From Blasia pusilla (lineage: Eukaryota; Marchantiophyta; Marchantiopsida; Blasiales), in contig CM114274.1 of assembly GCA_050084515.1 (NCBI GenBank), forward strand, positions 12,772,001 through 12,836,000: a DNA stretch of 64,000 nt, given 5' to 3'. The position numbers were made by a program, and so were the translations under genes. How positions within the stretch are numbered: position 1 is the stretch's first letter; each line of letters opens with the position of its first letter. Below are positions 37,151 to 48,539 of this stretch, in pieces. The notes below the pieces were generated by a model. It was not told the DNA's origin and did not search any database. It worked only from the letters and a program-made list of their open reading frames with translations.

Positions 37151-40100
37151 TGGATAAACTCCGAAGTGCTTGAAATTGTATTGCTCAGTATGGTTGGTTC
37201 AGTTCAGCCCTGGGACCAATTGGGCTTTGGAGGGGGAGAGCTCTTCCACACAAATTCCTTTTGGGGGATGTAAAGAAATGGTCATTTGTTAGGCAGTCAC
37301 AGTTCGAAGATAGATATTCATGTAGTCAACTTGGTAGATGTGGTTAAGTAGGTGAAAGGTACCTGAGCATTGGGGATCTATCAGTGTTCACAGAAATCCA
37401 TGATTCTAACTATCCTCAAGTTCAATCTCACACGGGATCTCATGGCGAGGAGTTATGAGAAGATATTGAAAGTGGATGGTAGTGCTGCCTTAGCAGCGTC
37501 AGCTGCTGCAGATAATAGAGCTTGGTTCCCACTGCACTTATTGAACTTGCTTTTTACCAGAACGTTCAAGTAGTAGTTATGCACATTGGGCATCGCACCA
37601 AGAAAGCACTAAGACAGGTAAAGCTGATGCACAAGATCCACGAGTTGGGCTACTTCGCCACAAAGGATGGTTGTGGCAGGTGCTATTGAAGATCCATTGC
37701 AGACTGGAGGTGTAAGTCTCCTCGGCAGCCCCAAAGAAGGCTTCTAATGAGGTCAGCTGCCGAGTTTCAGTCTTAGTGGTTTCATTTTACTGAAACTCTC
37801 TCCTGGTTCTGGTACCGACAATGACAATGGAATCAGTGGAACACAACAAAGGCGCTGCTTGGAGACCAATTATTGCGAAACGGAAGCCGTAAGGAGCTAA
37901 AAGGTCGGGGAATGCATCTCATTTGACATCTGTCTCCAATCCCTGAACACGTTGAAGGGTTTGATTCCTTGTGCGCAGGGTTGCAGTTACCATAGGCGGT
38001 CGCTGATTTTTCTGAGTCCAAAACTTTTGGGCGCAGAATTTGCCCAGCTTATTTAACGGAGGACTGAAAATACTTACGTGACACCAAATTTTTTCTCTTC
38101 CATACATCGCTGGACAACCATAGTGGGTCCACTACCGTTTTGGGTTTCCCGTGGGTGTCCATGGAATAACCCCCTAAGCTCCATGGATGGACTGCCTCAG
38201 ACTTGCCCCCCTCATTGCCAATCCCGTGAGCTGACCAAATCAAAGCTCTCATAATTTACGTCTACCAATCATGTCTGGCAGAGCCGACCTTACCCGCACT
38301 GAGCACCAGATGCAACGGATCACACCCGTAAATACCATCCGTAAAATTCTCGGGTGGATTTTCTCGCCGTTTCTAAAGATCTAACATGGAATTCTGGACC
38401 AATGGAATATCCGATCAGCAAATACCTGCTGCAGCTACCCCTCGTAGCAACACCTTGCGAAAGGATTGTGTATGGTTTAGGCTCTGCAGGACCTTAAGCC
38501 TCTATCTCCGCGTCTAGTGCTCGGACAGGTTTTTCAGACACGGTTTTAAAAGATTTCACAGAAGCAAACCCAGTTTTCACCTCAGAAAGTTGATTATTAA
38601 ACTTTCAGATTTTCAACCGACTGTTCGACAAAGAACGCCGATTCTTGTCCCCCCACTCCAGAGCTGCGGCAGACGGCCTAATGCCATCTAGAACGCGGTC
38701 CCTGACCTGTAACACCCGCGAAACTATCTTCGCCAAAGGGCATGTGCTGACGAAGACGGGAGGGATTCCGATCCCACCTGAACCTACGAATGTGGAGGTG
38801 CGGCTCCAAACATGGCCATATCTCTGCTGCTTCGGGATATCACCATCGCCCTGCACACATAAACCTGAAATCGTGCAGCCGCCGTTCCAACATTGCGAAC
38901 TTCGCTCCTGCCGTCTGCTTGCGCTGACTCTGACAATGCGAACCAGCATTCTACAGTTTTTTTCTCAAAGATAAAAACGAATGCAGCAGCAGTTCCAACA
39001 TTGGATGCCTTTGGATTACGGAAAGCCACCTCTCACTGTTCCACCCGTTCAATCCGTTTGCAACCAATGCTTCCGATAAACGTTTGATTTCACGGTTCCT
39101 CATCATAAACGCGCACGTCTGCAATCGCTGCCACAAATGAAACCTACGATCATCATCCAGGTGAGGGTTGTGGACATGATTGCAGTTGATGTTGCAGCCG
39201 CAGCGGCACAAGTGGTACCGGCTACTCCAGCCAACTCACGCGAACTTGCTCTGCTCGGGATCTAGTGCAGCAGAAGACGGTCGTTGAGCAATGGGAGCGC
39301 CGATCCTTCTCCCGGAGAGCAGGAGTCGCGGATTGCGCGCTGGTGCTAGCACGAAGTACACCAGCAGCTATACTGTTTCTTTCTTTTGAATCCATTGGAA
39401 GCTTACAGATTGTTCTTCGGATCTAACTCAGTTCCTCACTGTCATATTCTTCGTTTGCGAAAAGAATCATGGACTCCATCCGGAAACCACGTGCGCGAGT
39501 TCACCCGTGCAAAGCACGGGCATTACCAGTGGATGATTAAGACCGTCTATCCGAACTAAACTATGCACCGTATTTTGCATGCCAGTAAGCTCTCTTCTAC
39601 TTACTTACCACATCTCCTTTTTCCCTCCATTGTCCTCTTTCACGATGAAGAAAACGTCGCGGTAAAAGTTCCAGAATCTTTCTCCGTCGCATGACGACAA
39701 AAGAGATCTACTTCCGCTCTGAGATTGGTGGAGAATCCTCTCGTTTCGGATTCGGTGACGAAGCTCCATCGCAAACATTTGTTTCCACGCGCACGATGAA
39801 GAGCCCATAGCGCACCGGAGGTCCGGGCTTCGGTCAAATCGAGATCGGAAGCGCATGGCGAAGCACATCCGCCGCCCGTGAGACGGAGACGTATATGCAC
39901 GTCAGTACATATATCTAAGTCTTACGGGCGGCGGGGGTAGTTGTATATACGGAGGTAAAAGGACGGGTAAAAGAATGTCGGAAGGAACGCTATTGGCAAA
40001 GCCATTTTGCCGTGAAGAAATCGGAGGCCGTGCACACGAGCGGAATCAAGAATGCGAGTGACGCGTGTGCCTTTCAATTGTTAGATGCCCCCGCATCTAA

Positions 40101-40789
40101 CACGCGGGACCGGTATCAAAATCGTGGAGGACGCTGTTGGTTACAATCCTTTCCGTGAAGCTATCGGGAATTGTAAGCTGTAGACGCATCGTGAGGAACG
40201 TTTCTGGAAACGACACTAGCGATTAGATGACATCGACCATATTTTTTACAGGAGATCCTCGGATAGGATTGGTTGCTCTTATTTTCGCGGGACGATGCGC
40301 CACGGTACCGCCAATTGCCAGATCGTCTTCCTCTTCATACCATCTCTTCACATTTCTACTATACAGTTAAAGGCGCACCAAAGACGATCTGAGAAACGGC
40401 CTGTTTGACTCTCCGCCCAACATCTCGGCACACAATCCCGCACTTGTACGCATCACAGCCTTTCCTTTCTACCCTCACAGAATGACAGTCAGATCTCTTT
40501 CCAATTATGGGATAAATCCAGTTCTTTCCAATTATTCAACACATAGTTAATCTTGCGGCATCCATCTCTGTAATTTCACACCTCGGGGCCCTCACTTCAC
40601 AAGCCGTGAGGTGCGCAAGTGAAGCATTGAGGTTTCACACAAAAAAGTAAAAGCGCTCGGAAACAGCGTGGGAGAATTTCGTCTTTCTGAGCGGAAGAAT
40701 GTAATCACATAGATTGTATGAGGGGGGAAAAAAGGACCGCCGATCTGGACATCTGACTATCTACTACACATCGTATACGAATCGTAAAT
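37151..40789. other. Intergenic region between CHIP and LHCB6
   Basis: The two genes converge (plus and minus strand), so this region must contain both 3' UTRs and terminators. I see no third gene. Overlapping short frames on both strands at 38600-39200 and 39600-39900 reflect GC-rich sequence and have no recognisable domain. A Helitron-like hairpin lies at 39504-39520. Confidence 0.5.
39504..39530 (+). repeat. Helitron-like terminal hairpin candidate
   Basis: Hairpin CCCGTGC-aaa-GCACGGG (39504-39520) followed by cattaccagt. It resembles plant Helitron 3' ends, which have such a hairpin about ten bases before CTAG(T); here the end reads CCAGT. Compared with 15635 the stem shows compensating C-to-T changes on both sides. 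Confidence 0.3.
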
Positions 40790-42236
40790 TTACAGTCCGA
40801 GAGCACCGAGGGGAGTGAGTCCCTGGCCGGCCTCGAAGTAGAAGATGAGCATCGCCACCATGGCGAGTCTGGAGTGCTTGATCTCAGCCAACTGCAACCT
40901 GCTGAGCTTGTTGTAGTCGGGGTTGTACTTACCGTTCTTCACTTCTCCTGCGAAGCTCAGCGGGTCGAAGAACCTGCCTCCGGGGTAGCCTTGGAGGCCG
41001 GTGGCGTTACCGAAGTTCTCGGCCGTTCTGGACCAGGGAGTGGCCCAATCCACGAGCTGAGAGTTGGGGTTGACGTAGTCGGCCCATCGCTTGCCCTCGA
41101 CCCACCCCATGAGCAACAATTGAGTTCCCAGGAGCGAACCGAAGGAGAATGGCGCGAGGGCAGCGGGATCGGCACCGGCTTCGAACCAGGGCACACCGCT
41201 CCACGCCTGTCCCACGAAGATTCCAAGAACAGCGGCCATGGCCCATCGCCCGTGGATGATCTCGGCCTCCCTGTACCATTTCAAAGCAGCTGGGTCCTTT
41301 CCGAGTCCGAGAGGGTCGAAGCCGTAGTCGCCTGGAAGCCTGCATTGACGGTGCAAATGCGCAAGCAAGCCGTCAGAACAACGACGACACAAATCGACAC
41401 AGAGCACGACGGAAAACCGAGATTTCTTAGAACACAGAGCACAACGGAAAACCGGGGTTTTTTAGAACACAGAGAGAACCAAGGATACTGTTCCACTTAC
41501 GGCTGGCATAGGACAATCTCAAAACAAGCAGTGTCGAATCTATGTCACGGATGTAGGTAGTTAATCAGACGGACAGACGGACAGACATTGCTCTGAAACG
41601 ATCTATTGAGTCCTATTCTCCAATCAACGCAAGTACAGCACCTCCGAAAGAGCTCTCTCAAATGAACCAGTACGCCCTCTCTGTGACAGAAATAGCAGCG
41701 CACACAATCCTCTGAAATGAACCATCCCATCCCACCCTACCCGTGAAACCGGATCACGCGGAGCGAGTGAGTAGCCCCGCAGGGACAGACATGCAGACAC
41801 GGAGGAGCACGGAAGAGCATACGGAGAGACAGCTGCATGCTCAGAGGACCATGGCGCACATTACACAAAGACCGCTGCCAAAACACCTAGCGCCGAGCTC
41901 CCCTGAGCGAGCGCGGTCGGCATACCCCCTGCGAAATCCGTCACAGACGAAGAGAAACACTTTCAAAAGAGGCAGAGAAATCGCAAAAACTTACGAGCCA
42001 TCCAACCACTCCGGGTCGACGAGGCTACCGCCACCCTTGACAGCAGGAATCCAGGAAAGCTTGCCACCGGAGCGCTTCGCTGTGACCTTCTTGGTGGCCA
42101 TAGCCACGATCCTGCAGCCATTGCTGATGGCGAATGCGACCTGCGGGCATGAGCGCACCGACTGCACCTTACCGACGAACGAAGACCTCGACACGGAGGT
42201 GACCTGTGAGATCGAAGCACTGCAAGCAACCGCCAT
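40790..42236 (-). CDS. LHCB6: Photosystem II minor antenna protein CP24 (LHCB6)
   Basis: Nuclear gene for the chloroplast chlorophyll a/b protein CP24, which links the LHCII trimers to the PSII core in the thylakoid. Exon 1 is 42236-41995 and exon 2 is 41339-40790 (TAA); the intron has donor GTAAG and acceptor TGCAG and joins in phase to 263 residues. The first ~50 residues are Ser/Ala/Val-rich with few acids, a typical transit peptide. The mature part begins near [10 protein letters not shown] and continues [21 protein letters not shown], the CP24 hallmark. Helix 1 carries [11 protein letters not shown], helix 2 [15 protein letters not shown], helix 3 [12 protein letters not shown], with the Glu, His and Arg residues that ligate chlorophyll and form the helix 1/3 salt bridges. 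The end [12 protein letters not shown] is nearly invariant in CP24. No damage is seen. Confidence 0.96.
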
Positions 42237-43300
42237 TGCGAAGCTCGTGGTGCAATCGGTACAGCTCCGACTTCGCCTCCGATTTCAGACGCCTCCTGTG
42301 CGAATTCGCTCTGCCACAACCTCCAGCAGCTGCAGACTGATCTTCAGCCCAAAACTGCCCCCTCCAAAGGTTTCATGAGTGCGCCAGCGGACCGGAGGTT
42401 CGAACCTGTGGATGCTAATCTTACTGCGGGAGAATCGCCTTCCTTCCTTTTCCCGATAGGATCTCTCCGTACCGTCCGATTCCTGCCAGATCTGAAACAG
42501 GTCCGCTAATCAGTAATCAGGATAGAGCTATCATAGATTCAAATATTTCTATTTTCCTATTTTTTATTAGCAGTTTAGATTTTATTTTATTTATTTTATT
42601 ATTAGTCGATATGAATATATATCCACTCTATTATAAAATAAACCTCAAAAGAAGACAAATATGAGTTTAGAAGATGGGTAATTAAAAAATTTCTTGAAAA
42701 TGAGGGGTCTGTTAAGCCATTTTGAGTCTCAATTAATATTTTAAAATGCATTCAACTTTCCTCAAGGAATGTAGTATTTGTTCATAAGATTATACAAATA
42801 AGCCACTTTCAAGAAAAAAATTATAAGAAAGGTGGCAAAATCAATTTGAGTCTCTTCAAGATAAGATCATCCACCAATGGATTTTGATAATCGTTTAGGA
42901 CAAGTTTTCAAGTTTTTTTTAGGGCATCCTGTACTTCTTGTGGATTTAACCCCTACGCAAAGAAAAAGTTTTTTGCCTCTCAATTTTGGAGGTCTATGGC
43001 CATTCCAATAATAAGCTATCTTCGATCGTACATGTCAATGAAGTGGATGAGCCACGATCGCATTGCCCAATCAACTCTTTGTTGACAAAGGATTTCTCCG
43101 TGGACCACCCCATCTATGTTCATTTTAGGGTTATAATTGGATCGGGGGCTATGAGAATTGAGAATGAAATTATTTTGCTATTGGGTTCGCTTGCCACACG
43201 AAGGTAGTGCATTACTATCAACGCAAATAAATGCCAAAAAGGTGATTCAGTCTTCGTGAGCAAGGTTATCTATAAGTTGGACATCTGTGTGATAAAGCTA
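42237..43300. other. LHCB6 upstream region, then AT-rich gene-less DNA
   Basis: The LHCB6 leader and promoter must lie within the GC-richer 42237-42530 part (minus strand). I find no unambiguous TATA box or G-box. After about 42540 the DNA turns AT-rich and I recognise nothing in it. Confidence 0.4.
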
Positions 43301-43309
43301 AATCACCTG

Positions 43310-43530
43310 AAAAGTCCAAAAGAATGGAGTTTTGTGATCCAAAGCTCCACAATTTCCATCTTGTTCAAGGATCTCATCTTGACCTGAAATTTGGAACACT
43401 TGATACTTAAAGTGTATCTAGACTTCCTGAAAAGTTTTAAGAAAAATGGATTTTTGAGAAAAAACCCAAAAATATTGAAGTGTTTTTTGGACCCGTGTCA
43501 TTAAACCTTTAAGCAAAAGTGTCGTGCGTC
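43310..43530 (+). repeat. Orphan monomer of the ~180-bp satellite
   Basis: Contains atttccatcttgttcaagg, atctcatcttgacctgaaat, gtgtatctagacttcctg and tttggacccgtg in the same order and spacing as the monomers at 60313-61895, 17 kb away. It has one complete unit plus the end of a preceding one. Confidence 0.7.
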
Positions 43531-44927
43531 TACTCTACTTGAACGTTAATCTTGTTGTTGCAGAAGTGTGCGTTCAGGAGGTCATGCTCTCAACGCTCAT
43601 CTGCATCCAAACACACACTCTGGTTAGTCGGGTCTTGGATCAATCAGCGGGCTAACTTTTCGGGTTCTCGTCTCGGTCTCTCATCAAGCTCAACCTTCCT
43701 TGTTTCGCGCTTTACAACACGGGCAAGTCTCGAAAGACTTGGGACAGACTTTCTGGTCGGTTGAGGAACCTCAAACGGCGTTTTGCATATGGCGGTTCCA
43801 ACTGTCGAATGGACATCCGATGAGTCCCTAACCAAGACTTGCACAAAGTGAATCCCGGGTCAGAATCCAAGTATGGCGTACAAAGTCCACTCCCTTGGAT
43901 CAGGTTTGGGTTTCGAGTGCCATCGCCGAACTCCCGTTCCATCCCGTGCCTCTGAGACACCATTTGGTGCTCAAAGTGGGGATTCGTGTTCCAAGACATC
44001 TTGGAGAGACTTATCCCTTACTAGTACTTATGGGGATCTCCGGGGTTTCCTACATTTAGGGAAAGACACCCGGACCTCTCCAATTGGCCCTCAACCCGAT
44101 TGCTCTCACAGTCGTTTTCGGCCAATATATGAGTCTATACTTATGATTTTTCTAAGATATTTAGTGAATTGGAAGCGTCTCAAGATAAGCTTTCCAACAC
44201 GCCCTTACTTGTCCCAAACGCATATGGAAGCTCAAAGTTATGGTCCAAAACATAGCCAAACGCTAGTCGTGTTTCAAAACTGGTTCTCACCTCTTTGGCA
44301 ACCAACCTTCCAAGACTCAACTCATCTCAAGTCTTGGCTCGCATTTGGTCTAGGTTTCCTGGTCGCGACCACTAACGGATGATACATACAACTTTGTTCT
44401 GCGTTTTGTCTCATGGACTTTTCCAAGAGACTTTTCCAAAAGCCTCTCCAAAGCACGATCACCGCAGCGTGAGTCCACTTGAGTTCTGATGTTCCGCTTG
44501 GCGCCTATTTGGTGTTGTTTGGTTACGAGGGTTGCAACACTCATCCCTCCTTAGAAGGTTAATATCCTCATCAATGCAAACCTTTTTTAATGCTAAGTTA
44601 TGGGAAGCCGACCCTTTAACACTGAATCGCGTTTTGGTAGCTAATCCACAATTCCTCTTTTGGTTTAAGTGTTAGGTTTTTGCTTGCAGCACTTAGAAAT
44701 ATTAGCTTCTTCACTTCAATTAGCCTAGACCAGTTCTGCAGAACTAATCTACACTATCAAAATAAGCTATCTAAGTCTGCAACCTAACACTTCAATCACT
44801 ATTTGTAAACAACCGCATGTTTACCTAGCCAACTCGTACTACTTTTGGGTCATTCATATTCTACTTAGGCGCGTCACTATGTTCACTCATGCAACCTGAA
44901 TGAGATCTCCACAAACCCCAAGACATA
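43531..44927. other. Gene-less stretch, probably old LTR-element DNA
   Basis: No conserved frame. Phrases such as gaattggaagcgtctcaagat and gctttccaacacgcc resemble degenerate retroelement non-coding DNA in plants, but I cannot place them in a family. Confidence 0.3.
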
Positions 44928-45385
44928 TGTCACATCTTAGTAGCCGTTAGGCCGAGATCTATCGTGGATAGGGTGTAGTCTTGAGTGTAACTTTGTCCCA
45001 CGGTGTCGGATGAGGTTGAGGATAGGTCCATTGTGTCAGGAACGTCGTTTCTGACAACTTTCTTGTTGAGGTCTTTCATAGCCGGGTGACTTGTTGACTA
45101 GGTCACCCACCCCTGGTAACCTGTGCGCGCAGGTTATCAAGGAGATAGCTATTTTTAGAGGAAGAGCCTTTTGGCTCTTCCCAACCCTATATAAGAGAGG
45201 AAGATGGCTTTCCTAAGCCATCTTTCTCATGTTGGGCCGTTGGAGCACCTCTCTTGTATGTGTGTGAGATAGGACTAGGGTGCTAGCGTCCAGATTCCTT
45301 GATACCATAGGGTGGACGAGGCTCGATATGCTATTGTAGATTGAGGAGTGGAGTTTTGGGCCGGGTGTGCCATTTTTACTACTCT
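44928..45385 (+). repeat. LTR-B, 5' part
   Basis: Begins TGTCACATCTTAG as does the solo LTR-B at 12957 and aligns with it for about 450 bp, then stops. It keeps features lost in the other copy: a TATA box tatataa at 45188-45194, just after a perfect hairpin gaagagcc-tttt-ggctcttc (45161-45180), and a palindrome taacctg-N6-caggtta (45117-45136). The arrangement palindrome, hairpin, TATA suggests a U3 promoter. Confidence 0.65.
45188..45194 (+). promoter_or_regulatory. LTR-B TATA box
   Basis: tatataa located 260 bases into the LTR, directly downstream of the 8-4-8 hairpin. This is a good position for the U3 promoter of a retrotransposon. The equivalent site in the 12957 copy has decayed. Confidence 0.5.
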
Positions 45386-45874
45386 TTATTTTTACATGAG
45401 AAAGATGTCAGGGGGCTAGTGGGAATTCGTTGGTTGCGGGTAGGCAAGCAAGTTGCCTCGGTGGGGAGCCCCTAGAGACGTGTGTGTGGTGTTATGTGGC
45501 GTTTTGTGTGTTATTTTCTGTTCGGAAGGTTGTGCGCGAAAGCGATGTCTATTTTTCTCAGATTTTTCTCGTGCAGATTGTCAAAGGAGAGCAGCAGGGT
45601 GTAATGGGAAGTAAGCATCATCGGGAATCAGCAAGAGTGTTGGGAAATAGAGAGAAACTAGTTTTTAGGGCTTGCAGCCGTCGGGGGATTGTTAAGTAAG
45701 GCGGTTAGGTCGTAGCCGCCTAGCTGCTACGTACATACATGGCCAAGGTAGGAGTACTAGCTAGAGTACGAGAGATTTTGGGTTAGGTCACGGGGGAGAA
45801 TTGGGTGCAGCCGCACATAGCCAAATCGCACAAAGAGAGGGACGGGCCCCGCATAGGGCCGCGTGCCCATATAC
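45386..45874. other. Gene-less stretch between LTR-B fragment and Copia element
   Basis: GC-richer than the surroundings, no gene. A weak hairpin ggcggttaggtcgtagccgcc lies at about 45700-45720. Confidence 0.4.
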
Positions 45875-46104
45875 TGTGAGAAAACAGAAAGTGACGAAAT
45901 CACTGAAATCTTTACAAAACTTAGAGATACAAAGTGGCCTAGTCCGTCCGTGCGCTCACAGAAGAGCTTCGATGGAACCTGAACATGGAGATAACTCGAC
46001 ATACAAGAATGCGCTATCGTTGTGGCTCCCGACTATTTGACTACTCGGGAAAACTAGGGTTTTTACCTATTTTTCTTCGTTTCTATTAATAGAAAAAATT
46101 TGCC
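45875..46104 (-). repeat. Copia 3' LTR
   Basis: 230 bp, TGTGAGAAAA... on the plus strand. Its inner edge is marked on the minus strand by the purine-rich aaagcaaaaggaaatag just before it. The TG start of the minus strand has changed to GG. Confidence 0.9.
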
Positions 46105-47166
46105 TATTTCCTTTTGCTTTCATCATACATCTTGCCATCTCCACCACTGTAAGGTTTCGACGCTCAACAACTCCATTTTTTTGTGGTGTATGTGCCTTGG
46201 TTAACTGTCGCTTGATTCCATGCTCCCCCAAATATTTGTTGAATTTTGTTGATAAGAATTCTCCTCCTCGATCGATGCTTTTGAACTTTCTTTCCTGTCT
46301 CATTCTCAACCAGCTTGTGCCATACTTTAAATTTTCCAAAAGCACTTGCCTTATCTCGAAGGAAATACACCCACATCTTCCTACTATAATCGTCGATAAC
46401 TAAAAAGAAGTAGGAAGAACCACCTAATGCCACTGTTCTCATTTTATCACAGAGGTCAGCATGTATCAACTCTAGAGGAGCCTTTGGTCTATTGCTGGAC
46501 TCTTGTGGAAATGGTTTTCGATGTTGCTTGCCCATCATACAAGCTTCACAAGTATCCGACACTCCATAAATTGTTGGTAAATCAGCAACCATGCCAGATT
46601 TCTGCATGTGACTTAGTAAGGGAAAGCTTAGGTGACCAAATCTTTCATGCCATAACTTACTGCTACTAAGATCTGTACCTACACTTGTCGTGAAAGCATA
46701 CAACTCGTAGATATTTCCACGTCGTATACCTTCATCCACTACTTTCCCATTGGTATCCTCAATGACTGCTCCAGTTTTCTTGAAACGAACTTCTAGGTCA
46801 CGATCACATAATACTGCCACTGAAATCAAATTTCGCTTCAACTCTGGTACGTATAGTACATCAGTTAACTTGTTTTCATCTCCTTTTTGTGAGACTAAAG
46901 AAATTGTGCCTTTCCCTTCTACAGAGCACTTTGCATTATTCCCAACAATAACAACGATGAGCTCTTGTAGAGGCTGTAAGGAGCTATACCAATTCTTATG
47001 ATTGGTCATATGCCTAGATGCTCCACTACCGAGCACCCATGCATCTTCACTCTTTGACTTAGTGGAATGTTCTGCATGTGTGCAAAACTCTTTTATTGCT
47101 ACCCAAGCATCTACTTCATGTTCTCCTAGTTCTACAGAATTTCCAGACTCCTTCTTAGGTCTTAAA
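46067..47166 (-). pseudogene. Copia protease and integrase (pol fragment)
   Basis: Frame 47166-46164 begins with the linker, then the protease site, which reads LGSGASRHMT: the catalytic Asp of the usual LDSGAS is Gly. The gag-pre-integrase domain follows with a zinc-binding site (HERFGHLSF...CEACMMGKQHRKPF) and the integrase core (ELIHADLCD, YFFLVIDDYSRKMWVYFL). A frameshift near 46280 moves to the frame 46345-46067, which carries RGGEFLS and NGVVERRNLTVVEMAR with the third catalytic residue. It then runs out directly into the polypurine tract and LTR; there is no reverse transcriptase. Confidence 0.9.
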
Positions 47167-47977
47167 AACCGTTCTTCTCATCTTGACTCCTCTTTCTACA
47201 ATCTTTGATAAGATGACCTAGCTTACCACAATAAAAGCATTTGAAGGCTTTTCTTGGAAATTTCTTTGTGACATTTGAATTGTAATCCTGATTTTTACCT
47301 CTCTGTACGTTGGTACTAAATGCTGCATCACTTCCCTCTCTTGCTTTGAAGCGCATTTCCTCTTCTACCAATATTGCACTAAATTGTTCAAAAGTAAGCG
47401 GCGTGGGTCTTACTTGAGTATTCAGTGCAGTGACCAAACTGTCGTACCTTGGAGGCAAAATCCTTATGCACCGACGTGCCAAATCTTTGCTAGACTTTGA
47501 AATTCCTACGGACGCCATGTGATCTTGAAGATTCTTGATCCTTGTCAAAAATTGCTCCGCGCTTTCTCCTTCTGAAAATTTCTTGGACGTAAGCTGATTC
47601 TCCAGATTCTAAATCTGAGCCTCATTCCTCCTTTCATACCGATTCTTCAAAATGTTCCACGCCTCAACAGAAGTGGTTGTATGTTGAATGAGAGTCATGA
47701 CAGAATCAGTTACATTCGTGACAATCGCATATAGAGCATCAGCGTTTCTGCGTCTCCATGCCAACAATACAACAAGATTGATATCCCTAGATGAAGATGA
47801 ACATGCAGAACTCAAACTAGCTTGTGGATTTGAATCGATCCCTATGGCTGTTTCCTAGATCTCAAATGATTTGAGGAAAGTTCTCATTTTGAACTTCCAC
47901 AACGTATAGTTAGACCCATCTAATTTCCCTTCACCCAGCGGAGGAGGGCCAGCACGAACTGACAAAGAAGTAGCCAT
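47160..47977 (-). pseudogene. Copia gag
   Basis: Nucleocapsid precursor. The ATG lies at 47977 and the frame runs to a stop at about 47162. It opens with the DGSNYTLWKFKMRTFL block of plant Copia gags, continues with the UBN2-type helical domain (DSVMTLIQHTTTSVEAWNIL, RRCIRILPPRYDSLVTAL, LTFEQFSAILVEEEMR) and ends with the zinc knuckle CFYCGKLGHLIKDC. Two in-frame TAG stops, at about 47857 and 47610, sit where Trp and Gln codons are expected, so both fit C-to-T decay. A frameshift separates gag from protease. Confidence 0.88.
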
Positions 47978-48037
47978 CTCTCAAGATTTTGTGCAAACAC
48001 ACTAGATCGCCAGATACAAAATACTGGAAAACCTATC

Positions 48038-48049
48038 GCTCTGATACCA
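48038..48049 (-). promoter_or_regulatory. Copia primer-binding site (initiator Met-tRNA)
   Basis: Minus strand TGGTATCAGAGC directly after the LTR. This is the standard site of plant Copia elements, complementary to the 3' end of initiator methionine tRNA. Confidence 0.95.
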
Positions 48050-48279
48050 TGTGAGAAAATAGAAAGTGACGAAATCATTGAAATCTTTACAAAACTTAGA
48101 GATACAAAGTGGCCTAGTCCGTCCGTGCGCTCACAGAAGAGCTTCGATGGAACCTGAACATGGAGATAACTCGACATACGAGAATGCGCTACCGCTGCGG
48201 CTCCCGACTATTTGACTACTCAAGAAAACTAGGGTTTTTACCTATTTTTCTTTGTTTCTATTAATAGAAAATTTTTGCA
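48050..48279 (-). repeat. Copia 5' LTR
   Basis: 230 bp, ending TTTTTGCA on the plus strand. It is followed on the inside by the primer-binding site at 48038-48049. Confidence 0.92.
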
Positions 48280-48288
48280 TCAGGGTGC

Positions 48289-48331
48289 GGTTTATCTAAC
48301 CCTATTTTTGCAAAATAGGGTTAGATAAACC
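48289..48331. repeat. Perfect 20-3-20 palindrome beside the Copia 5' LTR
   Basis: Left arm ggtttatctaaccctatttt (48289-48308), loop tgc, right arm exactly complementary (48312-48331). It starts ten bases outside the Copia LTR. Confidence 0.92.
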
Positions 48332-48468
48332 TCCGGCTTTGGTTGCTATGTAGCAACCCTAGCCCCCTCCGCAACAACCACTCCACTTTGACCTCCTACA
48401 CCATACTCCACATCCAAAAAATTAACATGTGCTACTCTGGACGCCTTCACACTCTCTACTCGAATGAC

Positions 48469-48522
48469 GTCCCAAGAAGTCCATGGGTGCATATCTGGGT
48501 GCACCCATGGACTTCCTGGGAC
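48469..48522. repeat. 23-bp inverted repeat, 8-nt loop
   Basis: Arms 48469-48491 and 48500-48522 pair with a single mismatch around tatctggg. The arms begin gtcccaagaagtccatgg. It lies just before the GC-rich leader of Gypsy copy 2. Confidence 0.9.
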
Positions 48523-48539
48523 CTCACACTCAAACGGTT

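Larger units (their letters stand above)
45875..48279 (-). mobile_element. Ty1/Copia retrotransposon, internally deleted, both LTRs present
   Basis: A 2.4-kb element on the minus strand with two 230-bp LTRs, a tRNA primer site, gag, protease and most of integrase. After the integrase it jumps straight to a polypurine tract and the 3' LTR, so reverse transcriptase and RNase H are gone. The LTRs differ at about 12 of 230 positions (~95% identity), mostly C/T or G/A, so the insertion is fairly young. The flanks (tatac and tcagg) do not match, so no target-site duplication can be shown. Being trimmed but bounded by LTRs and a primer site, it could have been mobilised by an intact relative. Confidence 0.92.

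Noticed and set aside
40874-42378. Long open frames on the plus strand opposite LHCB6 (228 and 211 codons)
   Set aside because: They are antisense shadows of GC-rich coding exons and the intron of LHCB6. They have no recognisable domain.
42360-42420. Possible tRNA gene upstream of LHCB6, because of ggttcgaacc and gagtgcgccagcgga
   Set aside because: The A-box-like and B-box-like blocks are only about 6 bases apart, and neither strand gives a T-arm or acceptor stem that pairs. No cloverleaf can be formed.
47155-47170. Programmed frameshift between Copia gag and protease
   Set aside because: Plant Copia elements normally have one gag-pol frame, and this copy has other stops and shifts, so simple mutation is the easier explanation.
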